This document shows, one piece after another, positions 8,922 to 17,240 of a DNA stretch of 33,900 bases. Both the position numbers and the translations under genes were made by a program. Below the pieces are notes generated by a model. The model was not told the DNA's origin and ran no database searches. It saw only the letters and a list, made by a program, of their open reading frames with translations. Each line of letters starts with the position of its first letter. Within the stretch, counting starts at the first letter, position 1. This DNA is from Gemmatimonadota bacterium (GTDB lineage Bacteria > Gemmatimonadota > Gemmatimonadetes > Longimicrobiales > Gaopeijiaceae): the NCBI GenBank assembly GCA_003562075.1, contig PWWP01000247.1:1-33900 (forward strand). The letters are read 5' to 3'.

Positions 8922-10494
8922 CCTGCCGCTGGAAGGTCACCACACGCACATAGTTGGCCGGGTACAGCCCTACCTGAAGAAGGATGGGCCGGAGGGTCCA
9001 GTGGACGTGCAGGGCGTCCACCTCTCCATTCTGTCCCCGGGAGAACCAGACGAACTTCTCTCGCTGGGCCGGATTCCGCCACTCGCCCCGGAAGGTGTCG
9101 AAGTGCCAGTGATCCAGCGTCAGGACCTGGGTGTCATCCTCCCAGAAGGTGACCTGTAGCTGGTCATCCACCAACTCCACCTGGACATCAGCGTAAAGGG
9201 AGTCGTAGTAGGCGCCGGTGTAGTCCGACAGGGGCCCGGATGGAGTGGTCCCTTCGTGCCGAGCTGCATGGATGGAGTCCCGACCGGCCTGAACCCGCTC
9301 ATACTGGGCCAGGTAGTTCTGCCGGGCCCGCTGATCCCAGTCCCTGTCCTCGATTCCCAGGTACCGATCCAGTACCCGGTTGGCGATGGCCCCGGTGAAG
9401 GAGTTGAAGACGTTGGTGACGACGATGACCCCCAACTCCTCTTCCGGCATGAGGGTCATGTTCGTGTTCATCCCGTCAGTCGCGCCGCCGTGCTGGGAAG
9501 TCCGGCGCCCCTCATGGTGGCTGAGGCGCCACCCAAGACCGTAACTGGCCAGATTCCCCGTGATCCCTGCGTCGGGGATCCGGTTCTGGGCCCGGTGCAT
9601 CTCCCTGGCCACCTCTTCAGAGAAGAGCCGCATCCCCTCGACCTCACCCGGTGTCCCCAGATGGACCCGCATCCAGTTGGTGATCTCGGCCACCGAGGTA
9701 TTGATGGAGGCCGACGCTCCCACATTGTCGAAGTTCCGCCGGGGGATGGTCACCACCTCGCCTCGGATCTCCTGATGGGGCCACGCTGCATTCTCTCCTT
9801 CGGCGATCTGGGTCACGGAGGTGTTGCTCCGCTCCATCCCCAGGGGCTGGAAGATCCGGTCCGCGATGAAGTCATCCCAGCTCTGTCCGCTCACGGCCCG
9901 GATCACCTCGCCCGCCACCATGTACATGACATTCGAGTACACGTACCCATTCCGGAAGCTCTGCTCCGGCTCCAGATAACGGATCCGGTACAGGAGTTCG
10001 GTCCGGTCCCGGTGAGGCAGCCACTGGATCCGATTACCCGTCATCCGCCCCACCCCCACTCGGTGGGTGAGGAGGTCCCGGATCGTCACGGTCTGGCTCA
10101 CGTACGGGTTGTAGAGACGGAAGTCGGGCAGGTGCTTGGTCACCGGGTCATCCCAGTCCACCAACCCTTCGTCCACCAGGATCCCCATGGCGGCAGCAGT
10201 AAATGCCTTGGAGACGGAGGCGATCCCGAAGAGGGTGTTCTCGTCCACCGGAGTTGGATCCCCCTTCTCCAGCACCCCGTACCCTCGGGCCAGGACCACC
10301 GAATCCCGATGGACGACGGCCACGGCCAAGCCCGGGATTCCCCATTCTTCCATCCCCGCTTCGATGTAGTCGTCCAGCCCCTGCAGAGGTGCATCCTGTC
10401 CCGCGCTCTCCTGAGGGAAGGCCGCAAGGAGGAGGAGAAGGAGGGCAGGGAAGATGATCCGCCCTGACAGTTCAAACGGGAGCCGTGGAGTCAT
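8911..10494 (-). CDS. Exported serine hydrolase of the class C beta-lactamase/DD-peptidase family
   Basis: The 527-residue protein has a clear signal peptide (residues 12-33, a Leu-rich core ending SAGQD). The three active-site elements of the penicillin-binding fold are present: SVSK (S93, K96), YSN (186-188) and HGG (335-337, in place of KTG). This set is typical of class C beta-lactamase, esterase EstB and D-aminopeptidase relatives, acting on peptides, esters or D-amino-acid substrates in the periplasm. The last 150 residues resemble the DUF3471-like C-terminal domain found in many such proteins. It is the first gene of a minus-strand run leading into the large composite gene. The exact substrate cannot be told, and antibiotic resistance should not be assumed. 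Confidence 0.85.
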   Translation of the reverse strand: MTPRLPFELSGRIIFPALLLLLLAAFPQESAGQDAPLQGLDDYIEAGMEEWGIPGLAVAVVHRDSVVLARGYGVLEKGDPTPVDENTLFGIASVSKAFTAAAMGILVDEGLVDWDDPVTKHLPDFRLYNPYVSQTVTIRDLLTHRVGVGRMTGNRIQWLPHRDRTELLYRIRYLEPEQSFRNGYVYSNVMYMVAGEVIRAVSGQSWDDFIADRIFQPLGMERSNTSVTQIAEGENAAWPHQEIRGEVVTIPRRNFDNVGASASINTSVAEITNWMRVHLGTPGEVEGMRLFSEEVAREMHRAQNRIPDAGITGNLASYGLGWRLSHHEGRRTSQHGGATDGMNTNMTLMPEEELGVIVVTNVFNSFTGAIANRVLDRYLGIEDRDWDQRARQNYLAQYERVQAGRDSIHAARHEGTTPSGPLSDYTGAYYDSLYADVQVELVDDQLQVTFWEDDTQVLTLDHWHFDTFRGEWRNPAQREKFVWFSRGQNGEVDALHVHWTLRPILLQVGLYPANYVRVVTFQRQDGS

Positions 10495-10510
10495 GGGTGC
10501 TTCTGCCTCG

Positions 10511-10528
10511 GATTCGGGTACCGGAATC
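10511..10528 (-). promoter_or_regulatory. 18-bp near-perfect palindrome before the serine hydrolase gene
   Basis: GATTCGGGTACCGGAATC is self-complementary at eight of nine position pairs. It lies 17 bases before the ATG at 10494. It could be an operator or a hairpin in the leader; no regulator gene is adjacent. Confidence 0.3.
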
Positions 10529-10606
10529 TCATGGGGACCGATCTGGCGGATCAGCCTCCGTCACCGACACGAAAGGTCCTACGGAGGAGGCTCGCCTGCA
10601 AGGCGA

Positions 10607-10639
10607 CGGCCCCGGCGGAATGGATCTCCGCCGGGGCCG
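10607..10639 (-). terminator. Strong GC hairpin after the small lipoprotein gene
   Basis: A perfect 13-bp stem (10607-10619 with 10627-10639) encloses a 7-base loop. It lies 58 bases past the stop of the minus-strand lipoprotein gene and before the serine hydrolase gene. No T-run follows on either strand, so it is intrinsic-terminator-like rather than canonical. Confidence 0.65.
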
Positions 10640-10696
10640 CAGGCCCACATCGATTCTGACGCCGACCCCTGGGTCGGCCCTCAGAGCACGTTCCGC

Positions 10697-11092
10697 TCAG
10701 TTGCTGGAGAGACGGAAGACAGCATCCCGGCCCAGGTTGTAGCCGATCAGATCGCCCCGCATCTGGAACCGGTTGGACAACTCTCCGGTGAACTGGACAT
10801 CCGCTCCCTGGAAGTTCTGCAGGGTGAACTGGATCTGACCATCCTGGTTCAGTCCCTGAGTGAGGGCCCCAGTGGTTCCCAGCCGCCGATCCCGCCAGGT
10901 GCCTCCGAAGACACCGTCGGCATCGGCATGGGTGAACATGAGCACCACTCCACCCGTCTGGGCCTGGAGCTCGCCTACACTGTCCCAGCGTCCCTCCAGG
11001 GTCACTTCGCCCAGGTCCGTCACTGTATCGCAGGCCACCATGGCCACGACCAGGAAGAGGACCAGGCTTCCGAGGAGACTCTTTCGCAACAT
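10697..11092 (-). CDS. Small lipoprotein of unknown function
   Basis: The 131-residue product begins with MLRKS, a hydrophobic core and VVAMVAC, a lipobox with the modifiable Cys at 21. The mature part is about 110 residues and rich in Gly, Thr and aromatic residues in alternating patterns (LEGRWDSVGEL, GVFGGTWRDRRLG, FRLSSN), suggesting a small beta-sandwich or lipocalin-like barrel. I do not recognise the family. An AAGGA ribosome site lies about ten bases before the ATG. With a promoter-like site upstream and a 13-bp hairpin downstream it looks like a single-gene transcription unit. Confidence 0.7.
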   Translation of the reverse strand: MLRKSLLGSLVLFLVVAMVACDTVTDLGEVTLEGRWDSVGELQAQTGGVVLMFTHADADGVFGGTWRDRRLGTTGALTQGLNQDGQIQFTLQNFQGADVQFTGELSNRFQMRGDLIGYNLGRDAVFRLSSN

Positions 11093-11168
11093 TTCCTACC
11101 GTTCCTTCTCAGGGGAGAACATCGCAGCCCGCTCATTTGACAGGAGGAGGCCGCTACCTTCGTACAGT

Positions 11169-11198
11169 ATTTTAACCTGCGCCTCGGCCCTCTGTCTA
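11169..11198 (-). promoter_or_regulatory. Sigma-70-type promoter for the small lipoprotein gene
   Basis: On the minus strand TAGACA (11193-11198) and TAAAAT (11169-11174) are separated by 18 bases, close to the -35/-10 consensus. This is one of the few AT-rich spots here and lies about 80 bases before the lipoprotein ATG, just after the stop of the preceding minus-strand operon. Confidence 0.45.
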
Positions 11199-11217
11199 CG
11201 CTGATCTTTTTTCCGGG

Positions 11218-11760
11218 TCATGGGGAAGGGCCTTCCGGCCGTGAGCCGGACGTTGCTCCATCCAGAGCGCTGGCCACCAGCCCGTGCCCCACCGCCCCGA
11301 TGCAGAACAGGAGCACTCCCAGGATGAGGAGTTCCTCCACGAGGAACCCATCGGCGCCGGCAATGAAGGAGACGGCCAGCGTCACGGGAAGAGCCAGCCC
11401 CAATCCATACCGGAAAGCCCTATAGGTCAGGGATCCAGAGACCGGTGTCAGCAGGAGGGCCAAAGGTGCGGCCAACGCTCCCGCCAGGGCGAACCCCCCC
11501 GGCCCCAGCGGAGCCATGGGGAAAGCCAGCGAGAGGGCACCACCACCGGCGGCACCCACCGCCGCTTCGGCCAGCAGGCGAGCCGGCGTCCGTTCAAGGA
11601 ACTCCCGCATGGGAACATGCGGGAGGGCTTCCGGGGGGAATGAATCGTCGTCCCGGGAGCCAGGCCCTCCTTCACGCCCGAATTTCTCCTCCGGCCGGTC
11701 TTCACCCTGGGAGGGCCCATCGCCTCCGTCCGAAGGATGCCGCTCCTGCTTTCCCATCAT
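11218..11760 (-). CDS. Small integral membrane protein, unknown
   Basis: The 180-residue product has a long hydrophilic, acidic and Gly-rich N-terminus (residues 1-50), then about four hydrophobic segments near residues 62-82, 86-106, 118-136 and 140-165. The tail is short and polar. I recognise no family. Its ATG overlaps the TGA of the serC-like gene (ATGA type), so it is translationally coupled to serine synthesis genes. It could serve as a transporter subunit or be a passenger; the coupling is seen, the role is not. Confidence 0.7.
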   Translation of the reverse strand: MMGKQERHPSDGGDGPSQGEDRPEEKFGREGGPGSRDDDSFPPEALPHVPMREFLERTPARLLAEAAVGAAGGGALSLAFPMAPLGPGGFALAGALAAPLALLLTPVSGSLTYRAFRYGLGLALPVTLAVSFIAGADGFLVEELLILGVLLFCIGAVGHGLVASALDGATSGSRPEGPSP

Positions 11761-12869
11761 CCCTCCGTCAATTCCTGCAGAGCGCGGGTCAGATCCTCCA
11801 GCATCTCCGAAGATTGGACCGGAAAGTTGGCGACCCGGAGGTGGCGTCCCTTCCAGGGCCCGTAGCCATCTCCCACCAGGAACCCCCGCTGAGCCAGCCC
11901 CTCTCGTAGATCATCGGCCCGGCCCTCCACATCCACCACCAGGATGGTCCGGGAGCGAAGTTCGTCGTCCTCCACGAAGGGGCGAAGCCGCGAACAACCC
12001 TGGATCCCCTGCCAGAAGCGACGGGCTCGGTCCTCACCCTGGGCCGCCAACCGATCCCGTCCATCCCGGGCGTAGGCCTTGGCCACCGCTCCCAGGAGGC
12101 GGACCGCCAGCATGTTGGGGGTGGCACGGGTCTGGTTCCTGTCCGCTGCGGCCACCAGGTCGGGAATCCCGAAGTAACCTCCGGTGGAGTGTCCCTCCGC
12201 TTCCATCTGTCGAGCTCGATCCACCAGCCTGGGACTCACCACCATGACCCCCAACCCTGCAGGCAACCCGAAGCCCTTCTGCACGGAGAAGAAGCCGCAA
12301 TCGACCCTGGCCGGGTCCACACCCTCGGTGGGCCATCCCGAAACCAGGTCCACCACCACCAGCGCCTCCCGATCTCGCACCTCGTCGGCCAGGGCGTGGA
12401 GGTGCTGGGGTGGAATCCGCGACCCTGTGCTGGTCTCGTTCTGTGTCAGAGCCAGGATCTCAGCCTCCAAGGGAAAATCCGGATGGCGGGAGGCGTCCTT
12501 TCGGAAGCTCTCCCCGTCCCCTACGGCCAGGACCTGAGGTGTTCGGCCCAGGTTCCCGGAGATGGTGGCCATCCGTCGGGCAAAGGCGCCCGCCACCAGG
12601 TGGCCACTCACATCCCTCACCGTCCCCTGGATGATCCGCTCCATGGCCTCGCTGGCCGAGCCCACCAGGAGGATGCGATAATCGGAAGGGATGGCCAGGA
12701 GCTCCCTGAGGGCCTCCACCATGGCCTCCAGGGTCCGCTGGAAGACCACCCCCCGATGGCTTTCGCTCAGGAATCCATCGGCTTCCGCTGCCCGGAGCTC
12801 TCTCCGAGCCTCCGGGTGAATGGCCGTAGGACCTGGAAAAAACACCCGATCGGCGCGGTCAGCCATCAC
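11757..12869 (-). CDS. serC: Phosphoserine aminotransferase-like class V aminotransferase
   Basis: This PLP enzyme should convert 3-phosphohydroxypyruvate and glutamate to phosphoserine, the second step of serine synthesis. The 370-residue product shows FFPGPTAIHPEAR at the N-terminus, LTQNETSTG at 141-149 (the HNETSTG-like motif of phosphoserine aminotransferases), VVVDLVSGWP with the PLP-ring Asp near 174, and the Schiff-base lysine K198 in FFSVQKGFGLPAGLG. The sequence is closer to the alternative serC/alanine-glyoxylate group than to the E. coli type, so motifs alone would leave the substrate open. The position right after serB and serA, 30 bases from serA, makes the serine role likely. 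It overlaps the next gene by an ATGA junction. Confidence 0.85.
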   Translation of the reverse strand: MMADRADRVFFPGPTAIHPEARRELRAAEADGFLSESHRGVVFQRTLEAMVEALRELLAIPSDYRILLVGSASEAMERIIQGTVRDVSGHLVAGAFARRMATISGNLGRTPQVLAVGDGESFRKDASRHPDFPLEAEILALTQNETSTGSRIPPQHLHALADEVRDREALVVVDLVSGWPTEGVDPARVDCGFFSVQKGFGLPAGLGVMVVSPRLVDRARQMEAEGHSTGGYFGIPDLVAAADRNQTRATPNMLAVRLLGAVAKAYARDGRDRLAAQGEDRARRFWQGIQGCSRLRPFVEDDELRSRTILVVDVEGRADDLREGLAQRGFLVGDGYGPWKGRHLRVANFPVQSSEMLEDLTRALQELTEG

Positions 12870-12899
12870 CGGCCACCCAGCAGCAGAGGCGTTGGGCCA

Positions 12900-14186
12900 T
12901 CAGTAGAGGACCCGGACCCGGATCGTCTCGGGGATCTGCCTGAGCGCCTGGACGACTCCCTCGTCATAATCCCGGCCCACATCGGTGATGACGTATCCCA
13001 CCTCGTCCGTCGTCTTCAGATACTGGCCCCGGACATTCATCTCCTGCTCCGCCAACACCTGGTTGATCTGGGCCAGGATGCCGGGAACGTTCCGATGGAT
13101 GTGCAGGAGTCGGTGTGCGCCACGGAGTTCGGGAAGCTGGAGGTTCGGAAAGTTCACCGCCAGACTCGTGGTTCCCATCTCCAGGTAGTTCAGGAGCTTG
13201 TCCGGAACGAAGTTGCCGATGTTCTCCTGGGCCTCCTCTGTACTCCCTCCGATATGGGGGGTCAGAAGCACGTTGTCCAGGCCCTGCAGGGGCGATTCGA
13301 AGCCGGAACCATCCTGCTTCGGTTCCCGGGGGAACACATCCACGGCAGCACTCCGCAGCTTCCCCGACTCCAGCGCCTCCCGTAACGCCTCCAGGTCCAC
13401 CACAAAGCCCCGACTCAGATTGATGAAGACGGAATCATCCTTCATGGCGGCGAATTCCCGGGCACCAAAGAGGTTCCGGTTGTCGGCCCGGCCATCCACG
13501 TGCACCGACACCACGTCCGAGGTGGCCAGGAGCTCGTCCAGGGTTCGGCAGGGCTCGGCGTTGCCCAGGGCCAGCTTCTCCTCCACATCGTAGAAGCGGA
13601 CATCCATCCCCAACGCTTCGGCCAGAATCGAGAGTTGGGCTCCGATCTTCCCGTAGCCCACGATCCCCAGTCGCTTTCCCCGGACCTCCCGGGCCGATCC
13701 CGAGGACTTCCGCCACTCCCCCCGGTGCAGGAGGCTGCTCTTCTCCAGAACGTTGCGGAGGAGCACGATGATCTGTCCCAGGGCCAACTCCACCACGCTC
13801 CGGGTGTTGGAGAAGGGCGCATTGAAGACAGGAATTCCTCGTGCCAAGCAGGCGTCCAGGTCGATCTGGTTGGTCCCAATGCAGAAGGCACCAACCACTT
13901 CCAGGTCCGAAGCCGCCTCCACCACCTCCTCAGTCACCTGGGTCTTGGAGCGGACACCCAGAACGGAAACCCCTGCCAGCCGGTCCTTCAGCTCAAGCTC
14001 TGTCAGGGAACCTCGACAGGTCTCCACCTCCAGTCCGGCTCCTCGGAGTCGATCGGCCGCCCGGGGATGGATATTCTCGAGGAGGAGGGCACGCCGGGGG
14101 TTCGGCCTCGTGGCGGACATGATCTCCGGTTGATGTTCTGCGTGGGCCGCCGATGCCTCCGGCGGTGCTGAAGTCGCGGTCTTCAT
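12900..14186 (-). CDS. serA: D-3-phosphoglycerate dehydrogenase with ACT domain
   Basis: SerA oxidises 3-phosphoglycerate to 3-phosphohydroxypyruvate with NAD, the entry step of serine synthesis. The 428-residue length matches the E. coli short type. The substrate-domain motif AFCIGTNQIDLDACLARGIPV, the NAD motif LGIVGYGKIGAQ, the catalytic Arg in INLSRGFVVDLEAL and His in LLTPHIGGSTEEAQ are all visible. Residues from about 355 form an ACT domain (HRNVPGILAQINQVLAEQEM), the usual site of serine feedback. The ATG overlaps the serB stop as ATGA, supporting this start over M23 (14120). It lies between serB and the serC-like gene in one transcript. Confidence 0.93.
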   Translation of the reverse strand: MKTATSAPPEASAAHAEHQPEIMSATRPNPRRALLLENIHPRAADRLRGAGLEVETCRGSLTELELKDRLAGVSVLGVRSKTQVTEEVVEAASDLEVVGAFCIGTNQIDLDACLARGIPVFNAPFSNTRSVVELALGQIIVLLRNVLEKSSLLHRGEWRKSSGSAREVRGKRLGIVGYGKIGAQLSILAEALGMDVRFYDVEEKLALGNAEPCRTLDELLATSDVVSVHVDGRADNRNLFGAREFAAMKDDSVFINLSRGFVVDLEALREALESGKLRSAAVDVFPREPKQDGSGFESPLQGLDNVLLTPHIGGSTEEAQENIGNFVPDKLLNYLEMGTTSLAVNFPNLQLPELRGAHRLLHIHRNVPGILAQINQVLAEQEMNVRGQYLKTTDEVGYVITDVGRDYDEGVVQALRQIPETIRVRVLY

Positions 14187-14866
14187 AGCGGTTCCGGTGG
14201 AGGGTGATTCAGAGTCGACAACTGATCCAGCGAAGTGAGTTCTCCATCGGCCCGCTCCACCACGACGGACCGGCGCTGGTTCTCGGTGAACGCGTAGAAT
14301 CGCTCGGCAAGACCACGCTCCCGGAGTTCCAGGTCGGTGGTACCATCACCGATGATCCAGATGGGATTGGTGATCCCTGCGTCGGAGAGGGCTTCCGGCT
14401 TTCCCCCCCGGGCCATGGGTGTCCGGGGGTCCACTCCGGCCACTCGGTCTTCCTCGTCCCACCGGAAGCGCTGGGCTCGAACCTGCTCCCGGAGCAATCC
14501 CAGGGCGTCTGCGACGGGCTCGATGAGTTCATGGAATCCACCCGACACGATCCAGATCCGATGGGCGTGCAGCGCGAGGCGCGCCCGCAACGTCCACACC
14601 GATGGCGTGATCCGGGCGACCAGGTCGCGTCCCACCGCTTCCACCTCCTCCCGGCTCGCCTTCAGGAGCGACAGCCGGGCTTTGAGGGAGGCCTCGTAGC
14701 TCATCCGTCCCTCCATCCCGGCGTCAGTCAGAGCCTGAAACCGGGCCAATATCTCCGAGGCGTCAGGACGCCCGGAGAGGGTGTGCCGGAAGAGCTCGTC
14801 AGCGCCTTCCACCGAAACGAGGGTGGAATCGAAGTCGAAGACCAGGGTTGGCAGCGGGGGATTCAT
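14183..14866 (-). CDS. serB: Phosphoserine phosphatase, HAD family
   Basis: This 227-residue haloacid-dehalogenase-type phosphatase should release serine from phosphoserine, the last step of the pathway. Motif I is FDFDSTLVSVEG with the nucleophile D11 and acid D13, motif II includes IWIVSGGFHELIEPVA, and motif III/IV is IWIIGDGTTDLEL, where a Thr stands in the usual NDxxM position. The cap-region Glu (EGADELF) is also typical of SerB. The gene lies 39 bases after the YdbT-type gene and overlaps serA by four bases, so serB, serA and serC are cotranscribed. Confidence 0.88.
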   Translation of the reverse strand: MNPPLPTLVFDFDSTLVSVEGADELFRHTLSGRPDASEILARFQALTDAGMEGRMSYEASLKARLSLLKASREEVEAVGRDLVARITPSVWTLRARLALHAHRIWIVSGGFHELIEPVADALGLLREQVRAQRFRWDEEDRVAGVDPRTPMARGGKPEALSDAGITNPIWIIGDGTTDLELRERGLAERFYAFTENQRRSVVVERADGELTSLDQLSTLNHPPPEPL

Positions 14867-14905
14867 GCCCGGTAGGATCGCTCCCTTCCGGCTCGCCGTA
14901 AAGGC

Positions 14906-16615
14906 TCAGGACAACCCACCTGTGGCCACGGCCCGGGGACCCTCGGGCCGGGGCACGATTCGCCGGGACAATGCCTCCCGAAGGTCCGCCGCCTGCTCTG
15001 ATCCCAGGTCCAGAGCCCTGGGGCTGTGGGCCATGACAGGCCGGGCTACCCGGAGGTGGAGAGTGGCCAACCCCCCGATCTGTTGAAAGGGATTGGCGCT
15101 GGTCTCCGTCACCTGGAGGCGATCCGTACGAACAAAGGAGGTCCGGCGGTTCACCACCCCTTCCCGGACCACCAGATGATCCCCCAGGTCCGCCCATCCC
15201 AGCCCACGGTATGCCCCTTCCGCCAACGCCAGACCCAGGACGAGGACCAGGACGAAGGCGGCTCCCAGCCACTCCCATGGCAGGCCCCCCCCCTGCAGGA
15301 GGAAGGGGGCAGCCACGAGGACGACGGCCCCCAGCCCCGCCATCCCGGCCCTGGCAAATCGCCGGGTCCGAGCCCTCTGGGGCATGGACTGGAGACGAGG
15401 AACCCCATCCCCTTCCACCCCGACGACCTCCCGAGCCAACTGATAAATCTCCTCTCGACGCCCGATGGGAAGGAGGAGGTCCGTCCCCTCGTTCCCCCCG
15501 GTGCCGGCCCGACCGGCCACCACCACTCGGATGACACCAAGGCCCAGGAGGCGCCGCAGGAGATTCTCCTCCACCAGCACCGCCTGGATCCGACGATAGG
15601 GCACCGTATCCCGGTGCTCGGTGAAGAGACCCCGTCGGACGGCCAGCGTCCCGGCACTCTCACTCAAGGTGAAGTCCCAGTGGGTGAAGACCGTCCCCAC
15701 CACCGAGAGGAAAAATCCGGCCAGGAGGGCAAAGGCCGCCATGACCAGGAGGATTCGGAGCCCCACCACCGAGGTGGGATCGGGACCCGTCTCCATGAGG
15801 AAACCCAATCCCCCAGTCCACCATGCCTCCGGGATGCTCTGGAAGAGGAACCCCACGATGGCCGCCGCAACCCCGACTCGCCCGCCCGTGAGTCCGGCTA
15901 CCACCAGGCGTTCCGGCGGGACGGTGGCTCGGACCACCTCCTCCACCTCCGCCTCTCTGGAAGCCGCTTCCATCCGGCCGACCTCCCCATCCGCTCCTGC
16001 TCCCACGGTCCTGGCCGGCCCGGCGGCCTGGGGCACTTCGCTTCCTTCTCCCTCCTCCCCGCCACCCTCCACCTGCCCCATGGCATCTCCAGCCCACCGG
16101 CCACGGGGCCTGGAGCCCAGGAGGACCCGTCGGAGCTTCTCCGCCGCCTCGGGGGTGACGGCGTCCAGCTTCCCCTCGGTGCCGCCTGCGCCGATGGCTT
16201 CGATCCGGACCTCTGTGACCCCCAGCATGCGGTGGGAGATCTTCCGCTCCAGATCCACACTCTGAATCCGTTCCCGTCGGATCACTCGCCGTTTCCGGAT
16301 CAGAAGACCCTCCTCGATCACCAGGGCATCAGGTTCCAGCCGCCAACTGAAGCGGAGGTACCGGATCCCCATGGAGAGAAGCACGAAGAGAAGGATCAGG
16401 GCGCCCACCAGGGGCATCATCCCCGTGAGGAGAATCATGAAGAGGATCGTCAGGATCCCCTGCAGGAGCCACACCCCGAGGACGGCGGGGTGGAGTCGTG
16501 CAGGCTCCCCGTGGAACGGACCGGAGTTCGGCGTCTCCGCTCGATCCGGAACTCCCGCTTGCTCCGATTCCTCCGGCTCGACGCCGGAGCGGATCGGGTC
16601 AGATGGGCTCGTCAT
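14906..16615 (-). CDS. YdbT-type membrane protein with three bacterial PH domains
   Basis: The 569-residue protein carries three repeated bPH2 modules, each after hydrophobic segments. Their cores read IRRERIQSVDLERKISHRMLG, VPYRRIQAVLVEENLLRRL and VRTDRLQVTETSANPFQQ. Transmembrane pairs precede the first (LLQGILTILFMILL), second and third modules. YdbT and YdbS usually occur as a pair at the membrane; their molecular role is not well defined. A roughly 65-residue acidic and basic insert separates modules 1 and 2. I chose the ATG at 16615 (MTSPSD) because it overlaps the YdbS-type stop by 17 bases; an upstream in-frame ATG at 16669 would add 18 residues and overlap more. No symbol is given because orthology is not established. 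Confidence 0.8.
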   Translation of the reverse strand: MTSPSDPIRSGVEPEESEQAGVPDRAETPNSGPFHGEPARLHPAVLGVWLLQGILTILFMILLTGMMPLVGALILLFVLLSMGIRYLRFSWRLEPDALVIEEGLLIRKRRVIRRERIQSVDLERKISHRMLGVTEVRIEAIGAGGTEGKLDAVTPEAAEKLRRVLLGSRPRGRWAGDAMGQVEGGGEEGEGSEVPQAAGPARTVGAGADGEVGRMEAASREAEVEEVVRATVPPERLVVAGLTGGRVGVAAAIVGFLFQSIPEAWWTGGLGFLMETGPDPTSVVGLRILLVMAAFALLAGFFLSVVGTVFTHWDFTLSESAGTLAVRRGLFTEHRDTVPYRRIQAVLVEENLLRRLLGLGVIRVVVAGRAGTGGNEGTDLLLPIGRREEIYQLAREVVGVEGDGVPRLQSMPQRARTRRFARAGMAGLGAVVLVAAPFLLQGGGLPWEWLGAAFVLVLVLGLALAEGAYRGLGWADLGDHLVVREGVVNRRTSFVRTDRLQVTETSANPFQQIGGLATLHLRVARPVMAHSPRALDLGSEQAADLREALSRRIVPRPEGPRAVATGGLS

Positions 16616-17240
16616 CGGTAGGTTCCAGGTGAGCCAACCGCTCCCGAAGGGTTTCGGCTTCGCTGGCATCCAGTCCAGGGACCCGCCCCGAGGTGCCGGG
16701 GGCCGCCGTGTGGACCACGAGCTCGGCCAACCCGAAGAGTCGCGCCACAGGTCCCTGCTCCGTATCCACGAACTGGAGCCTCCGGTACGGGATCACACTC
16801 ACCGATCGGACCAGGATTCCCCTCCGAATCCAGAGGTCCCCATCCCGGAGAGCGAAGCGCCAGCGCTCGTAGGCGATGGGGGGGACCAATGCCGCCCAGA
16901 GGGCCGAGATCAGGAGAATGCCTCCACTCACCAGGCCCGGAGGCCACGCATCGGGGAAGACCCGCACACCAGCAAACCCCAGATCCATGGCCAGAACGCC
17001 GCCCCCGAGGAAGACCGTGGTGAGGGCGCCCCGAACCCACCAGTAGCTCCGGACCCGCGGATCCAGGCGTCGGGGTCCCGTCTCCTGGATGGGGCCCTCC
17101 AGGGATTTTTCAGCGGGGGCCTCCAGGGATTCGTCGGTGGGCCCCTCCAGGGATCCATCAACAGAGCCCTTCAGGGGTTCGCCGACTGGGCCCTCCACGG
17201 AATCATCGATGGGGCCTCGCACAGGTTCATCCCTCGTCAT
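16599..17240 (-). CDS. YdbS-type membrane protein with one bacterial PH domain and repeat-rich N-tail
   Basis: The 213-residue product has two hydrophobic segments (about residues 70-88 and 95-120) followed by a bPH2 core, VSVIPYRRLQFVDTEQGPVARLFG. This is the layout of YdbS, partner of the YdbT-type protein encoded next. Unusually, residues 9-53 are an imperfect octapeptide repeat of the form G-P-x-D-x-S-L-E, giving a long acidic cytoplasmic tail not expected in the family. The start overlaps the asparaginase-like gene by 14 bases and the end overlaps the YdbT-type gene by 17, so the three are coupled. Confidence 0.8.
   Translation of the reverse strand: MTRDEPVRGPIDDSVEGPVGEPLKGSVDGSLEGPTDESLEAPAEKSLEGPIQETGPRRLDPRVRSYWWVRGALTTVFLGGGVLAMDLGFAGVRVFPDAWPPGLVSGGILLISALWAALVPPIAYERWRFALRDGDLWIRRGILVRSVSVIPYRRLQFVDTEQGPVARLFGLAELVVHTAAPGTSGRVPGLDASEAETLRERLAHLEPTDDEPI
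17082..17216 (-). repeat. 24-bp tandem repeat encoding octapeptides in the YdbS-type gene
   Basis: About five and a half imperfect units encode GPIDDSVE, GPVGEPLK, GSVDGSLE, GPTDESLE, APAEKSLE and GPIQE. The DNA period is 24 bases, so copy changes would keep the frame. Confidence 0.75.

Noticed and set aside
8911-10494. Antibiotic-resistance beta-lactamase
   Set aside because: The HGG triad and the C-terminal extra domain fit the wider serine hydrolase/DD-peptidase group; resistance cannot be inferred.
11137-11142. TTGACA on the + strand as a promoter -35 element
   Set aside because: No -10 element is found at the right distance and no + strand gene follows.
15026-16621. Open frame of 531 codons on the + strand
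   Set aside because: Antisense shadow of the YdbT-type gene; the residue make-up is His/Pro/Gly/Gln-rich without any domain.
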